A stretch of 64,000 nucleotides of DNA from Methylobacterium sp. Leaf125 (GCF_001423085.1 NZ_LMNU01000001.1:1047495-1111494), one strand, 5' to 3'. Shown: positions 40,302 through 49,552, counted from the stretch's first letter. Notes: generated from the sequence alone by a model not told the origin. Made by a program: numbers and translations.

Positions 40302-41146
40302 ACGGCGCGCCCAAATTTACGGCCGCGTGCGTACAGATGCGCTCGGGCCGCGATCCGCTCGCAAACCGCGACGCCGCCGTGGCCCTGGTCCGCGCGGCCG
40401 CGGATGCCGGGGCGCACTACGTCCAGACGCCCGAGATGACCTCTCTGGTGGAGCGCAGCAAGGCGAGCCTGTTCGAGAAGGTCACGGCCCAGGACGACGA
40501 CCCGACGCTGGCGGCGCTGCGCGACGTCGCCCGTGAGCGCGGCATCGTGCTCCAGATCGGGTCGCTCGCCGTGCGCAACGGCGACAAGGTCGCCAACCGC
40601 GCCTTCCTGATCGATGCCGAGGGAGCGATCACCGCCTCCTACGACAAGCTGCATCTCTACGACGTCGACCTGCCCAACGGTGAACGCTGGCGCGAATCGG
40701 CGACCTATACGGGCGGCGCCTGCGCCGTGGTCGCCGACACGCCCTGGGCGGCCATCGGCCTCGCCATCTGCTATGACATCCGCTTCCCGGCCTTGTACCG
40801 GGCCCTGGCGGAGGCGGGCGCCACCGTCCTGACGGCGCCGGCCTGCTTCACCAGGCAGACGGGCGAGGCGCACTGGCACGTGCTGCACCGGGCCCGCGCC
40901 ATCGAGACCGGCTCGTTCATGATCTCGGCCGCGCAGGGGGGACACCACGAGGATGGACGCGACACCTACGGTCACTCCCTCATCGTCGATCCCTGGGGCC
41001 GAGTCCTGGCCGATGCCGACGGAGCCGAGCCGGGGGTGATCCTCGCCGAGATCGATCTCGCCCGCGTGGCCGATGCCCGCGCCCGCATTCCGACCCTGCA
41101 GCATGCCCGCCCCTTCACGATCGAGCGGGTGGGGCGCGCCACCTGA
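40298..41146 (+). CDS. Carbon-nitrogen hydrolase (Nit1/omega-amidase type)
   Basis: 282 residues with the Glu-Lys-Cys triad of the nitrilase superfamily: Glu in YVQTPEMTSLVE, Lys in YDKLHLYDVDLP and Cys in GLAICYDIRFP. The HRARAIETGSFMISAAQGG strand is typical of Nit1 proteins, which hydrolyse deaminated glutathione as a metabolite-repair step. That would fit the coupled glutaredoxin gene. The start overlaps grxC by 4 nt. Confidence 0.92.
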   Translation: MNGAPKFTAACVQMRSGRDPLANRDAAVALVRAAADAGAHYVQTPEMTSLVERSKASLFEKVTAQDDDPTLAALRDVARERGIVLQIGSLAVRNGDKVANRAFLIDAEGAITASYDKLHLYDVDLPNGERWRESATYTGGACAVVADTPWAAIGLAICYDIRFPALYRALAEAGATVLTAPACFTRQTGEAHWHVLHRARAIETGSFMISAAQGGHHEDGRDTYGHSLIVDPWGRVLADADGAEPGVILAEIDLARVADARARIPTLQHARPFTIERVGRAT

Positions 41147-41181
41147 CACCGCCCGCAGACGCGTTCCGAAAATCCTGACCC

Positions 41182-41673
41182 ATGATCCGCTACACCCTCG
41201 TCTGCGAGGCCGAACACGGCTTCGAGAGCTGGTTTCCGTCGAGTGATTCCTTCGACGCCCAGGCGGCACGCGGGCTGGTCTCCTGCCCGGTCTGCGGCTC
41301 GGTCCGGGTCAGCAAGAGCATGATGGCGCCCTCGGTCGCCCGGACGGATCGCGGTCCTCGCACGCTTCCGGCCCCCGTCGGGACCCCCGCGGAGGCTGGC
41401 GCGTCCCCCGCCGGGCCGCCGGCGACGCCGCAACTGGCACTCACCGAGCCCGAGCAGCGCCTGCGCGCCCTGATGCGGGCGATGCGCGAGGAGGTGACGC
41501 GGAACGCCGATGATGTCGGGGCACGCTTTCCGGAAGAGGCCCGGCGGATCCACTACGGCGAGACCGAGACTCGTGCGATCTACGGCCAGGCGAGCCTCGA
41601 GGAGGCCCGCGCCCTCGTCGACGAGGGCATCGCGGTGGCGCCCCTCCCGCCGGCCTCCGACGACCGGCACTGA
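41182..41673 (+). CDS. DUF1178 family protein
   Basis: 163 residues. It starts MIRYTLVCEAEHGFESWFPS and carries a zinc-ribbon-like CPVCGS preceded by CEAEH. A Pro/Ala-rich linker and the C-terminal helix RRIHYGETETRAIYGQASLEE complete the family pattern. The function is unknown. It follows the nitrilase gene by 35 nt and is likely in its operon. Confidence 0.9.
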   Translation: MIRYTLVCEAEHGFESWFPSSDSFDAQAARGLVSCPVCGSVRVSKSMMAPSVARTDRGPRTLPAPVGTPAEAGASPAGPPATPQLALTEPEQRLRALMRAMREEVTRNADDVGARFPEEARRIHYGETETRAIYGQASLEEARALVDEGIAVAPLPPASDDRH

Positions 41674-41676
41674 GCC

Positions 41677-42165
41677 TCAGCGCTTCAGTGCGGCGGTCCC
41701 GGCGATCGACGAGAGGGCGAAGGCGATGAGCGCGTTCCAGCCCGCGAGAGAGATCCCGGCCAGGCGCCAGGCCGCCGTGGAGCAATCGGCCACGCGGGTG
41801 GTCTGGAGTGCGTTCAGAAAATCGCCGACGGCGGCCGGATTGGCGCCCGCGCCACCGCCGCAATCGGTGGGGCCGGCCCAGAGGCTCCACTCCGCCCCTG
41901 CGTGATAGACGCTCAACCCGGCTCCATAGAGGAGGCCGAGGGCGGCGAGGCCGAGGACGAGACGGGTGGCCCAGGCAGGCAGGACCAGGCCCAGGACAGC
42001 CAGCGGAATCGCCGCGTAGTAGGGAATGCGCTCCTGCAGGCAGAGCTTGCACGGCACGTAGCCGAGCCCCCACTGGAAATACCAGGCTCCCGCGAGCGTC
42101 GTTACGGATCCGACGAGCAGAAGGAGGGCGGTGCGGCGCAGGCGCAGGAGCGAGGCGTAGTCCAT
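41677..42165 (-). CDS. dsbB: Disulfide bond formation protein B
   Basis: The ATG at 42165 gives 162 residues with four membrane helices. The quinone-proximal CKLC motif lies in VPCKLCLQERIPYY. The second periplasmic Cys pair is TDCGGG and VADCSTAAW. DsbB reoxidises the periplasmic oxidase DsbA and passes electrons to quinone. No dsbA is adjacent. The downstream end abuts DUF1178 (convergent, 3-nt gap). Confidence 0.92.
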   Translation of the reverse strand: MDYASLLRLRRTALLLLVGSVTTLAGAWYFQWGLGYVPCKLCLQERIPYYAAIPLAVLGLVLPAWATRLVLGLAALGLLYGAGLSVYHAGAEWSLWAGPTDCGGGAGANPAAVGDFLNALQTTRVADCSTAAWRLAGISLAGWNALIAFALSSIAGTAALKR

Positions 42166-42185
42166 CTGTCTACAATCACCTTGGT

Positions 42186-42767
42186 CTAGAGCAACACCTT
42201 GAACAGCACGAAGCCGAGGATGATGACGGCGACGGAGATCGCCGCCACCACGTTGAGGTGCCGGTCGAGCACCCCCCGGATCTGAACGCCGTAGCGGCCC
42301 AGAAGTCCCGCCAGGATGAAGAACCGGGCGCCGCGCGTCAGCAGCGACAGCACCACGAACCAGAACAGGTCGTAATGGGCGAAGCCCGAGGTGATGGTCA
42401 CGAGCTTGAACGGGATCGGCGTTAGGCCCTTCAGCAGAATCACCCAGTGCCCGTACTCGGCGTAGGAGGCCTGGAAGGTCGCGGCCTTGTCGGACAAGCC
42501 GTAGACCCGGAACACCCATTGCCCGATGGAGTCGAACAGCAGGGCGCCGATGGCGTAGCCGAGGAGGCCGCCCGCCACGGAGGCCAGGGTGGTGATCAGG
42601 GCATAGAACCAGACCCGGTCCGGCCGGCTCACCGCCATCGGCACCAGCATCACGTCCGGCGGCACCGGGAAGAACGAGCTCTCGGCAAAGGCCACCGCCC
42701 CGAGGGCGTAGGGCGCGGAGGGCTTGCCCGCGAGCGCGAGGATCCACTCGTAGAGGCGACGGATCAT
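42186..42767 (-). CDS. YqaA/DedA-like inner membrane protein
   Basis: 193 residues with several membrane segments. The SNARE-associated (DedA) core appears as FAESSFFPVPPDVMLVPMAV and ILLKGLTPIPFKLVTITSGF, the spelling found in the YqaA branch. Related DedA proteins act as lipid scramblases or flippases. It lies 20 nt upstream of dsbB on the same strand, so the two may be co-transcribed. Confidence 0.88.
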   Translation of the reverse strand: MIRRLYEWILALAGKPSAPYALGAVAFAESSFFPVPPDVMLVPMAVSRPDRVWFYALITTLASVAGGLLGYAIGALLFDSIGQWVFRVYGLSDKAATFQASYAEYGHWVILLKGLTPIPFKLVTITSGFAHYDLFWFVVLSLLTRGARFFILAGLLGRYGVQIRGVLDRHLNVVAAISVAVIILGFVLFKVLL

Positions 42768-42905
42768 GAGGGGTCCGGGAAGGCTGGAAGGGATGGGCGG
42801 CGCCCTTTGACCATACGGCGCCGTTCCTGGCGAGCGCTCGCGGACCGCACTGCGAAGAAAACCCCTCTGGCCGAAACCGGGAAGGTGTGCGATGACGCGG
42901 GTGCT

Positions 42906-42990
42906 GCGGGCGTGGTGGAACTGGTAGACGCGCCGGACTCAAAATCCGGTTCCGCAAGGAGTGTCGGTTCGATTCCGACCGCCCGCACCA
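42906..42990 (+). tRNA. tRNA-Leu (anticodon CAA)
   Basis: The acceptor stem GCGGGCG pairs with CGCCCGC followed by ACCA, so the CCA end is encoded. The D-arm sequence is TGGTGGAACTGGTAGACGCG. The anticodon stem is CCGGA/TCCGG with loop CTCAAAA, giving anticodon CAA. A long variable arm and the T-loop GTTCGATTC support a class II leucine tRNA of 85 nt. It reads UUG. Confidence 0.97.
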
Positions 42991-43377
42991 CTCGGCTCCC
43001 CTAGCCATCGCGATTCGGCCCGAGCGCCCAGGTGCGCCTCGACCCGTCTCATCTCGGCGAGCGGCCCGCGAAAAGCGGGCGATCGACGAACTTGGCATGG
43101 TGGCTCTCGCTCGATCCCCGCCTTGACCGGCCTGACGTTGCGGGGAGGGCCGAGAGACAATCCATCGCGCGGTATCCTAGACGGACGGTCCGGTCGGCTC
43201 CGCCTGCGCGCGACCCGTGATGCAGGGACAATCCTGCCGATCTGGGCGATCCGAACGAATGAAGTCGACGCTGCCCTCGCCGTGAGCCTCGCAAAGCGCG
43301 GCTCACGAGGCCGCTCGACCGGACCAGACCTGCGGCGCAGGCGCGCCGTAGGTCTGTCTTCGTTTCGAGTGTGGTCC
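42991..43377. other. 387-bp gene-free region after tRNA-Leu
   Basis: No convincing gene on either strand. A short GCCCGC-GAAAA-GCGGGC hairpin (43064-43080) about 75 nt after the tRNA may be a weak terminator. The remainder is featureless to eye and precedes the 3' end of the RTX protease gene. Confidence 0.5.
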
Positions 43378-45255
43378 TCAGGCGACGAGCAACACGTCGT
43401 GTTTCAGACTCCCGATAAGGTCGAGGTTGGTCACGCCGGCGATCTGGAACGTCTCGCTCAACTCCCCCCAAAGGTCGGTATCCGCCGTGATCGTGTAGAC
43501 GTCCGTGCCCATCGTTTGGCTCAGCGTGGCGCCCGGACCGAAGCCGGAGAACGCAAGGCGGTCGCCCGCCGACGCACCCGCGTCGTTGAAGTCCATCACC
43601 TTATCGCCGTTGGTCTCGCCCGGGCGGAACACGAAGGTGTCGGTGCCGCCCCCGCCGATGAGCACGTCCTTCCCGCTGTCGCCGTCGAGGACGTTGTCCG
43701 CACCGTTGCCGATCAGGGTGTTGCCGAGGGCGTTGCCCGTGCCTGTCAGATCGGCCGTGCCGGTCAAGGTCAGGGCATCGAGGCTGGTTCCGAGGGTGTA
43801 GCTGATCGAGGACCGCACGGTGTCGATGCCTTGGCTGGCCATTTCGACCACGAGATCACCGCGCGCGCCGACGATGTAGGTGTCGTCGCCCATGCCGCCG
43901 ATCATGAGGTCGTCGCCGGTGCCGCCGTCGAGCGTATCGTCGCCGGTACCACCGTAGAGCCAATCATCGCCGGCGGCGCCCGACAGCGTGTTGGTGGCCG
44001 CGTTGCCCATGAGGACGTTGTCCAGCGTATTGCCGGTGGCGTCGATGGTGCCCATCCCCGTGAGCTTCAGGTTCTCGACGTTGGCGCTGAGCGCGTAGGA
44101 GATCGCGGCGAGGACGGTGTCCGTGCCCTCTCTGGTCGACTCGATCACACTGTCGTCGATGCTATCCACCACGAAGGTGTCGTTGCCGAGGCCGCCCGCC
44201 ATGGTGTCGGCGCCGAGGCCGCCGTCGAGGCGGTCGTTCCCGGCACCGCCGGTCAGCGTGTCGTTGCCCAAACCACCGGCCAGCGCATTGTCAACGCTGT
44301 TTCCGACAATCGTATCGTTGCCCGATCCGCCGATGGCGTTCTCGATGAGAGACGCGGTATTGTCGTTATACAGGAGGGCATTGGCAATATTCCCAGCCGC
44401 CGGATGACCTACTCCGAGCTGAGCCAGTTGACTGACGGAGGTTACCGTCCACTTTCCGGGAGACAGGTCGATACTCAGATTTGTCCCATAATTCGAGAAA
44501 TCGTATGTATCATTTCCTCCCCCATCCCAGATCGTCATGAACAGGCGATTTTCCAACGGAATGGAGAATCCATTGCCATCGATCGAGAGCTGGCCAGTAT
44601 CGGGGCTCCACTGGTAGCGATTGTCGCCTGCGTTGACGTCATAATTCGCTCCGTACATGTATTGCAGCGCGGCAATGTCGTACATCATCAGCGATTGAGG
44701 AAAGCCGTTGAGCTCGTTTTCGGCATACCCTCCATCTGAGCCGACATACGATTTGGCCATGATCGTGTATTCGCTTGAATCATGCTCATAGGTCATGGCC
44801 CCGAATACACCGGGCTCATTGCCGTGCTTGAAGCCCAGCGCATGCCCGATTTCATGGAGCATCGCAGAAAAAGCATAGGTTCCGACAACCGGGTCGTCGA
44901 ACCCTACCGTATTATACCAAGTGTCGCCGGCATCGGGGCCATTGCCTGGATAGTAAGCCCACGCATTTGGGGGCATATCCGACATGGCGAAGCGTAAATC
45001 GCCGGCCCCTCCGTCGATCTCGGTAAAAGAGAGATCTGCGACTGAGGCGACAGAACTCAACATCTCTCGGACAACTTCCTTTTGCCGCTCGCTGAAAGAC
45101 TGGAAGTTTAAATCCCTCTCGCCTCTGTATTCGTACTGGGCAGGATCGGTGGGAAAACTGAACGTCATATCGGTGTTCGCCCAGCGCAAGCCTGCCAGCA
45201 ATCCATTGATATCTTGATTGCCGCTTGCAGGGACAGACGCATAAGTATTGGCCAT
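43378..45255 (-). CDS. Serralysin-type M10 metalloprotease with RTX repeats
   Basis: 625 residues. The zinc site HEIGHALGFKH (134-144) and the Met-turn YTIMAKSY (Met166) identify a metzincin of the serralysin group. From about residue 300 there are many RTX calcium-binding nonapeptides (GGLGNDTLTGG, GGTGDDTLDGG and variants), interrupted by beta-rich spacers with FVVDSIDDSVIES. The protein has no N-terminal signal and should leave the cell through a type I (ABC-MFP-OMP) exporter using the C-terminal region. No exporter or inhibitor gene is nearby. The N-terminal half is less GC-rich than the surrounding genes. Confidence 0.93.
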   Translation of the reverse strand: MANTYASVPASGNQDINGLLAGLRWANTDMTFSFPTDPAQYEYRGERDLNFQSFSERQKEVVREMLSSVASVADLSFTEIDGGAGDLRFAMSDMPPNAWAYYPGNGPDAGDTWYNTVGFDDPVVGTYAFSAMLHEIGHALGFKHGNEPGVFGAMTYEHDSSEYTIMAKSYVGSDGGYAENELNGFPQSLMMYDIAALQYMYGANYDVNAGDNRYQWSPDTGQLSIDGNGFSIPLENRLFMTIWDGGGNDTYDFSNYGTNLSIDLSPGKWTVTSVSQLAQLGVGHPAAGNIANALLYNDNTASLIENAIGGSGNDTIVGNSVDNALAGGLGNDTLTGGAGNDRLDGGLGADTMAGGLGNDTFVVDSIDDSVIESTREGTDTVLAAISYALSANVENLKLTGMGTIDATGNTLDNVLMGNAATNTLSGAAGDDWLYGGTGDDTLDGGTGDDLMIGGMGDDTYIVGARGDLVVEMASQGIDTVRSSISYTLGTSLDALTLTGTADLTGTGNALGNTLIGNGADNVLDGDSGKDVLIGGGGTDTFVFRPGETNGDKVMDFNDAGASAGDRLAFSGFGPGATLSQTMGTDVYTITADTDLWGELSETFQIAGVTNLDLIGSLKHDVLLVA

Positions 45256-46244
45256 TTTACACTCCAGTCGATACGAACTAGCTCTTCGAAATCTTTGATG
45301 CCTGCTCAGGATTTGTTCGAAAGGCGGTAGATCGGACGTCTCCCCAGTCTTCCGGCCGGCCGATCGGGTTTATCTTCGATCGCATGTCGGGCAGTCGCGT
45401 TGACGTATTGACCCTGGCGGGATGGCAACCATGCCTCACCCGATCAGAGGTGGAGGATGAGACCTGTTTTTGACTTGATCGCATCACGGCATAGAGCAAG
45501 CTTCGATGCCGTTGTATTTCGGGTTATGCTACAAGTCGCAGGTGTTGATCTATTATTGTCTTTGGCAAAGGCCGCGAGCAATTTACTCTGTGTGACCCTT
45601 TATTCTGAATCGGCCTCTTTCATAACGCAGGGTTCCTCGACCGGGGAAGTGCTGAAGATGTGTCGGCGCAGGCATCGCGCCGCGTCGCAGGTCGGTCTCG
45701 GGTTGGCTCGGATGTCAATCGATACGGCAGCGGTCTGGGATGTCTCGATTTGCACTGCGTGGTTGTCGCTCTGCCGATCATCCTTTCCTGTGGCGCGCCT
45801 CCGGATGCGGCGGCCCGACCCTCGGAACTGCGTGTCCAACCGCCGCTTCGAGGGGCTACGGAGACTTTGGGCGATACCGATCCTGCCCAGGTCGACGATC
45901 ATCCCAAGTAGGCGTAAGCGAAATTCGTGCCGTGGTTGAATAGGCTCGATCGAAGGATCGCGCTGCGTGCACGCTGCGTCCCGTCTTCGATCTGCGATGG
46001 ATGCGCGTCGCCAGCTGGGGCATCGAACCGCACCTCGATCGCTGGGAAGCGAGCGCCTTGCCGAGAGTTTGTCAGGGACAAGCGCGGACCGGTTGTCCCG
46101 AAAAGACAAACGCCAAGACCGGAATCAAGGGTCTGTCTGGCTCGGGATGAGGCTGACAGACCCGGACGACGCGATCGTTGGCGACCCGGCCCAAGCCCCG
46201 CTCCACCAGTTGCATGGTCTCCGACTGCATGGTCCCTGGATGTC
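45256..46244. other. 989-bp decayed or gene-free region
   Basis: Base composition is lower in GC up to about 45620 than in flanking genes. Frames on both strands are short, Arg-rich and unrecognisable. A 9-bp inverted repeat with a 17-nt loop occurs at 46129-46163. The upstream part must contain the RTX protease promoter. The rest looks like gene remnants leading into the IS3 fragment. Confidence 0.5.
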
Positions 46245-46440
46245 ATGCGCCCGATCCGTCGCGACGCGAGCCAGGCCTGCCGGATCCTCGGCGAGCCTCG
46301 GGGCATGCAACGCTCCGTGCCGACGGTACCGACCGCCGAGGATGCGCTGACCCGCGCCAGCATGGCCTCGGCGTCCGAGTTCGGACGCTATGGCGAGCGC
46401 CGCATCTCCGCGCTGCGGCAGGCGGCCGGGTGGGCGGGGT
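46245..46440 (+). pseudogene. Remnant of IS3-family transposase OrfB
   Basis: The frame reads ASQACRILGEPRG, AEDALTRASMASASEFGRYG and ERRISALRQAAGW. This matches the N-terminal part of IS3-group OrfB (typically ...ACRVLG-x-x-R..., ALASEYGRYGYRR, ALLQRAGW). The usual continuation through the DDE integrase core is missing: after GW the frame runs into unrelated sequence and stops at 46469. No terminal inverted repeats were found, so it is a dead fragment. Confidence 0.7.
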
Positions 46441-46476
46441 CAGGTCAGGTCGGGCACCACGCCGGGTGATTGCTTC

Positions 46477-46572
46477 GGTTTGATCGATGCCGCACACATC
46501 GCACGCGCTGATCCGCTCAACGAGAGCGGGCAGGCGAAGGGCAAGGTCGTCCTCGCCGGTTTCGCCGACTAA
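46477..46572 (+). pseudogene. C-terminal remnant of a zinc-type alcohol dehydrogenase / quinone oxidoreductase
   Basis: Thirty-one codons read DAAHIARADPLNESGQAKGK and VVLAGFAD before a stop. This resembles the end of MDR-family oxidoreductases (AAHxRxESGRAxGKVVL). The body of the gene is absent, being replaced by the IS3 remnant upstream. Confidence 0.5.
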
Positions 46573-46628
46573 ACCCCATCAGGACGCATTCCGCCTGGAA
46601 CCGGGACGCGTCCTGCATCGGGCCGAGG

Positions 46629-47327
46629 CTACGGTGTGAGTTGTGCCAATTCCTCGAGGCCGCCACCATCGGCATAGGCCTTTCGGAAGCTGTCGCGAGA
46701 CTTCCAGCGCTTCCAGAATCCGTCGAGCTGCTCGAACCGTTCGTCGAGCGGCGTGGCTACGGGGCCGAACTTCGAGAAGGCGATGGCCGTGCAGAGGGTG
46801 ATATCGGCAAAGGTCGGGTGCTCGCCGCCCAGCAGCCATTCGCGTCCTTCGGCCAGGTGTCGATCGACGAGGGCGGCGTGCGCCAGGGCCTCCTTGCGGC
46901 AATGCTCGCCCCATTGCGGGTTGCTCGTCAGCTCCAGCTTCGGTCCGAGACCCTGATGCGAGACGTGGAACAGCGTCGTCAGCCGGTAAAGGATCTGCAC
47001 CCAGACGCGATTGTCCCACATCGCGTCGAGCCCCTGAGCGAGGGGCGTTTCGCCGGTGATCCTGCGGCCCTCATGGTGTGCATCGAGGTAGCGCACGATC
47101 GCGGACGACTCCGAGAGATAGCTGCCGTCGGGCAGTTCCAGCGTCGGCGTCTCGCCCCACGGGTTCATCTTGAGGTGGCGCCAGCCGCGCTGCTCCCCCT
47201 TGGGGGCCATATCGTAGATCACCTCCTCGAAGGCGTCGGTGATGCCCTTCTCGTGCAGGAAGAGGCGAAGGCGCTGAGGGTTCGGGAACGCCGATGGCGA
47301 CGTGTAGATCCGAGTTTTGGTCGACAA
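46629..47327 (-). CDS. Glutathione S-transferase family protein
   Basis: 232 residues. The N-terminal thioredoxin fold contains IYTSPSAFPNPQRLRLFLHE, KMNPWGETPTLELPDGSYLS (cis-Pro) and ESSAIVRYLD, where Glu-Ser binds the gamma-glutamyl part of glutathione. The C-terminal all-helical domain has HPTFADITLCTAIAF, the conserved N-capping box. The probable role is detoxification or stress; the substrate is not predictable. It is monocistronic and divergent from the DUF72 gene. Confidence 0.92.
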   Translation of the reverse strand: MSTKTRIYTSPSAFPNPQRLRLFLHEKGITDAFEEVIYDMAPKGEQRGWRHLKMNPWGETPTLELPDGSYLSESSAIVRYLDAHHEGRRITGETPLAQGLDAMWDNRVWVQILYRLTTLFHVSHQGLGPKLELTSNPQWGEHCRKEALAHAALVDRHLAEGREWLLGGEHPTFADITLCTAIAFSKFGPVATPLDERFEQLDGFWKRWKSRDSFRKAYADGGGLEELAQLTP

Positions 47328-47513
47328 GGAAAATCTCCGCTGATGGGCACGGCCGGCAGGTGGGCTGCACCATCAGGACTGGCAAGGACGGCCGATGTTC
47401 CAGGGCCTGACGCGATTCATGGCCCCATCGTTCCGCGAGGCGCCGGCTTGCGCCGCCTCCGGCGCCCGCGCACCCTGCCCGAGACGTTCTTCAACGTTGG
47501 GGGCTCGAACAGC

Positions 47514-48269
47514 GTGATCGCGATTGGGACGGCCGGCTGGAGCGTGCCGAAGGCCCATGCCGATGCGTTCCCCGCATCCGGCAGCCATCTGGAACGCTAC
47601 GCGCAGCGCTTCGATGCCGTGGAGATCAACACTGCGTTCTACCGGTCCCACCGAGTCGGGACCTATGCGCGATGGGCGGCGTCCGTGCCCGAACGGTTTC
47701 GCTTCGCCGTCAAGCTTCCGCGCACGATCACGCACGAGCAGCGGCTCGATCGAGCCGAGGGGCTGCTGCGCCAATTCCTCGGCGAGGTCGCCGGGCTCGG
47801 CCCCAAGCTTGGCCCGCTCTTGATCCAGCTGCCGCCGAGCCTCCGCTTCGACCCAGATACGAGCGCTGGGTTCCTGCGGGCCTTCCGAGACATTCATGGC
47901 GGCAGCATCGTCTGCGAGCCGAGGCACGCCAGCTGGTTCGCGCACTATGTCGATGCGCTGCTGACCGAGTTGTGTATCGCGCGCGTCGCAGCTGATCCGT
48001 CCCCAGTGCCCGGCGCCGGCGAACCCGGAGGCTGGCATGGTCTGCGCTACGAGCGCCTGCATGGCTCACCGAAGATGTACTACTCGGCCTATCCACCCAG
48101 CACTCTGGATGCCCTCGCCGGACGCCTGCGAGGCGACGCCGTGCACGGGCACGAGTGCTGGTGCATCTTCGACAACACCGCTGCTTTCGCGGCCGCCGGC
48201 GACGCGCTGGCTGTATGCGAGCGCCTTCGCAGCCACGCAAAGCTGAGCGAAACGCCGACGCCACCTTAG
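47514..48269 (+). CDS. DUF72 family protein (YecE-like TIM barrel)
   Basis: The GTG at 47514 (VIAIGTAGWSVPK) is chosen because homologues begin with this I-G-T-A/S-G-W strand; it gives 251 residues. Further marks are RYAQRFDAVEINTAFYR, FRFAVKLPRTITH, LGPLLIQLPPSLRFD and CEPRHASWF, and a late WCIFDNTAAF. The molecular role of DUF72 barrels is unknown. Confidence 0.9.
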   Translation: MIAIGTAGWSVPKAHADAFPASGSHLERYAQRFDAVEINTAFYRSHRVGTYARWAASVPERFRFAVKLPRTITHEQRLDRAEGLLRQFLGEVAGLGPKLGPLLIQLPPSLRFDPDTSAGFLRAFRDIHGGSIVCEPRHASWFAHYVDALLTELCIARVAADPSPVPGAGEPGGWHGLRYERLHGSPKMYYSAYPPSTLDALAGRLRGDAVHGHECWCIFDNTAAFAAAGDALAVCERLRSHAKLSETPTPP

Positions 48270-48513
48270 CGCTGCCGCAAGACGATCTTGGCGCGCCACA
48301 GGAACGGCGCGCACCCCGCGTCGCAGCCGAGCCGTGTTCGCATCTGCCCAGCATCTCAGTGCACAAACGGCGCCCTTGCACCCTGAGAGACTCGACCCGG
48401 TTGGGACCTGCGACCTTTGCTTTCGAAGCCCTTGCGGACATCCCTTTGAGCCGAAAGGCTGCCACGACCCGTTGCGCGGAGCCCGTGCATGGGCTACCAG
48501 AACGACACGGTCA

Positions 48514-48590
48514 GCACCCGTAGCTCAGCTGGATAGAGCGTTGCCCTCCGAAGGCAAAGGTCACACGTTCGAATCGTGTCGGGTGCGCCA
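48514..48590 (+). tRNA. tRNA-Arg (anticodon CCG)
   Basis: The 77-nt cloverleaf has acceptor GCACCCG/CGGGTGC with GCCA, D-arm TAGCTCAGCTGGATAGAGC, anticodon stem TTGCC/GGCAA with loop CTCCGAA (anticodon CCG) and T-loop GTTCGAATC. CCA is encoded. It reads CGG codons. Confidence 0.97.
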
Positions 48591-48673
48591 ATCATTTCAA
48601 TGATTTACCGTCGCTTCAGGCTCCGTCCCGCCTTCGCGTATCGAGCGTTGCGCGACGAAGAGGTCCTTGAGAC

Positions 48674-49441
48674 GTGAAAGGTGCGTTCCGGTTACCGGCT
48701 CTCCTGCTCTGCGTTGCAGCGGCTGTCACGCCGGCCCGGGCGACCCTGAACCCCTCCCGCGACGTCCTCTGGATCGCCCTGCAGGGCTGTCTTCTCACGA
48801 AGAAGACCACGGGCCGCGCCTTTCCCTGCCTCTCGGTCGATCTGGGCGACGAGGATCGTCCCGGAACGGCCGTCCTACGGGCGCCCGGACAGCCGACACA
48901 CACCGTTGTCATGCCGACCGTCGCGGTGGTCGGCCTCGAAGCACCGCAGCTTCAGCAAGCTGCCGGCAATACCTACTGGAAAGCAGCGCTTGCCGCCCGG
49001 TCTTATGTGGTCTCGGCTCTGGGAGGACGATTGCCAGTGGAGCGGGTCGGCCTCGCCGTGAACTCCGTGGGTGGGCGGAGTCAGGACCAACTCCATATCC
49101 ATCTCGATTGCATCAGGCCGACCGTTCGTGCTGCCCTACAGCGTCATTCCCTGCGCCTGCGGGAGAATTGGACCGCGTTTCCGACGCCCCTCGTGGGTGG
49201 GCGTTTCATGGTTCGTCGGATCGATGCGGCCGCGGTGGACGGCTTCAATCCCTTCGCTGCCCTGCGGCAGCTTCCGTGGCGTACGTCCGATCTGCGCTCG
49301 ACGAGTTTCGCGATCATCGCCCGCGAGCCGAACGATCCTGATAAGGGGTTCTACATGCTCGCCTATCGCTCCCCCGAAGCGCATGCCGAGATGCTACTCG
49401 ACCACAGTTGCTCGGTTGCGCCGAAGGCGGTGTCCGAGTGA
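48674..49441 (+). CDS. cdh: CDP-diacylglycerol diphosphatase
   Basis: 255 residues from a GTG start with a signal peptide or anchor (MKGAFRLPALLLCVAAAVTP). The HIT-like catalytic segment is SQDQLHIHLDCIRPTV near residue 138. Other Cdh-like parts are DVLWIALQGCLL, VVMPTVAVVGLEAP, YWKAALAARSYV and DKGFYMLAYRS. The enzyme hydrolyses CDP-diacylglycerol to phosphatidate and CMP at the membrane. It begins 84 nt after tRNA-Arg. Confidence 0.85.
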   Translation: MKGAFRLPALLLCVAAAVTPARATLNPSRDVLWIALQGCLLTKKTTGRAFPCLSVDLGDEDRPGTAVLRAPGQPTHTVVMPTVAVVGLEAPQLQQAAGNTYWKAALAARSYVVSALGGRLPVERVGLAVNSVGGRSQDQLHIHLDCIRPTVRAALQRHSLRLRENWTAFPTPLVGGRFMVRRIDAAAVDGFNPFAALRQLPWRTSDLRSTSFAIIAREPNDPDKGFYMLAYRSPEAHAEMLLDHSCSVAPKAVSE

Positions 49442-49552
49442 ACTCTCCCATCTGGAGCGGTGGTGTCGGGCCGAGTCGGTTGGCGCAGGGCTGGACCGCT
49501 TGCCGCGGACGGTGGATGTTCACGGTGGGCCTAACGGCGAGAGCGACCTGAG

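Noticed and set aside
43600..44350. Tandem DNA repeats in the RTX region as a possible CRISPR or satellite
   Set aside because: They are ordinary codon-level traces of RTX nonapeptides within one open reading frame.
45457..46109. Overlapping 160- and 169-codon frames in the decayed region
   Set aside because: Both are Arg-rich, match nothing recognisable and have no start context.
42906..48590. Attachment-site direct repeats of the tRNA 3' ends
   Set aside because: No second copy of either T-arm/acceptor sequence was found by eye within the window.
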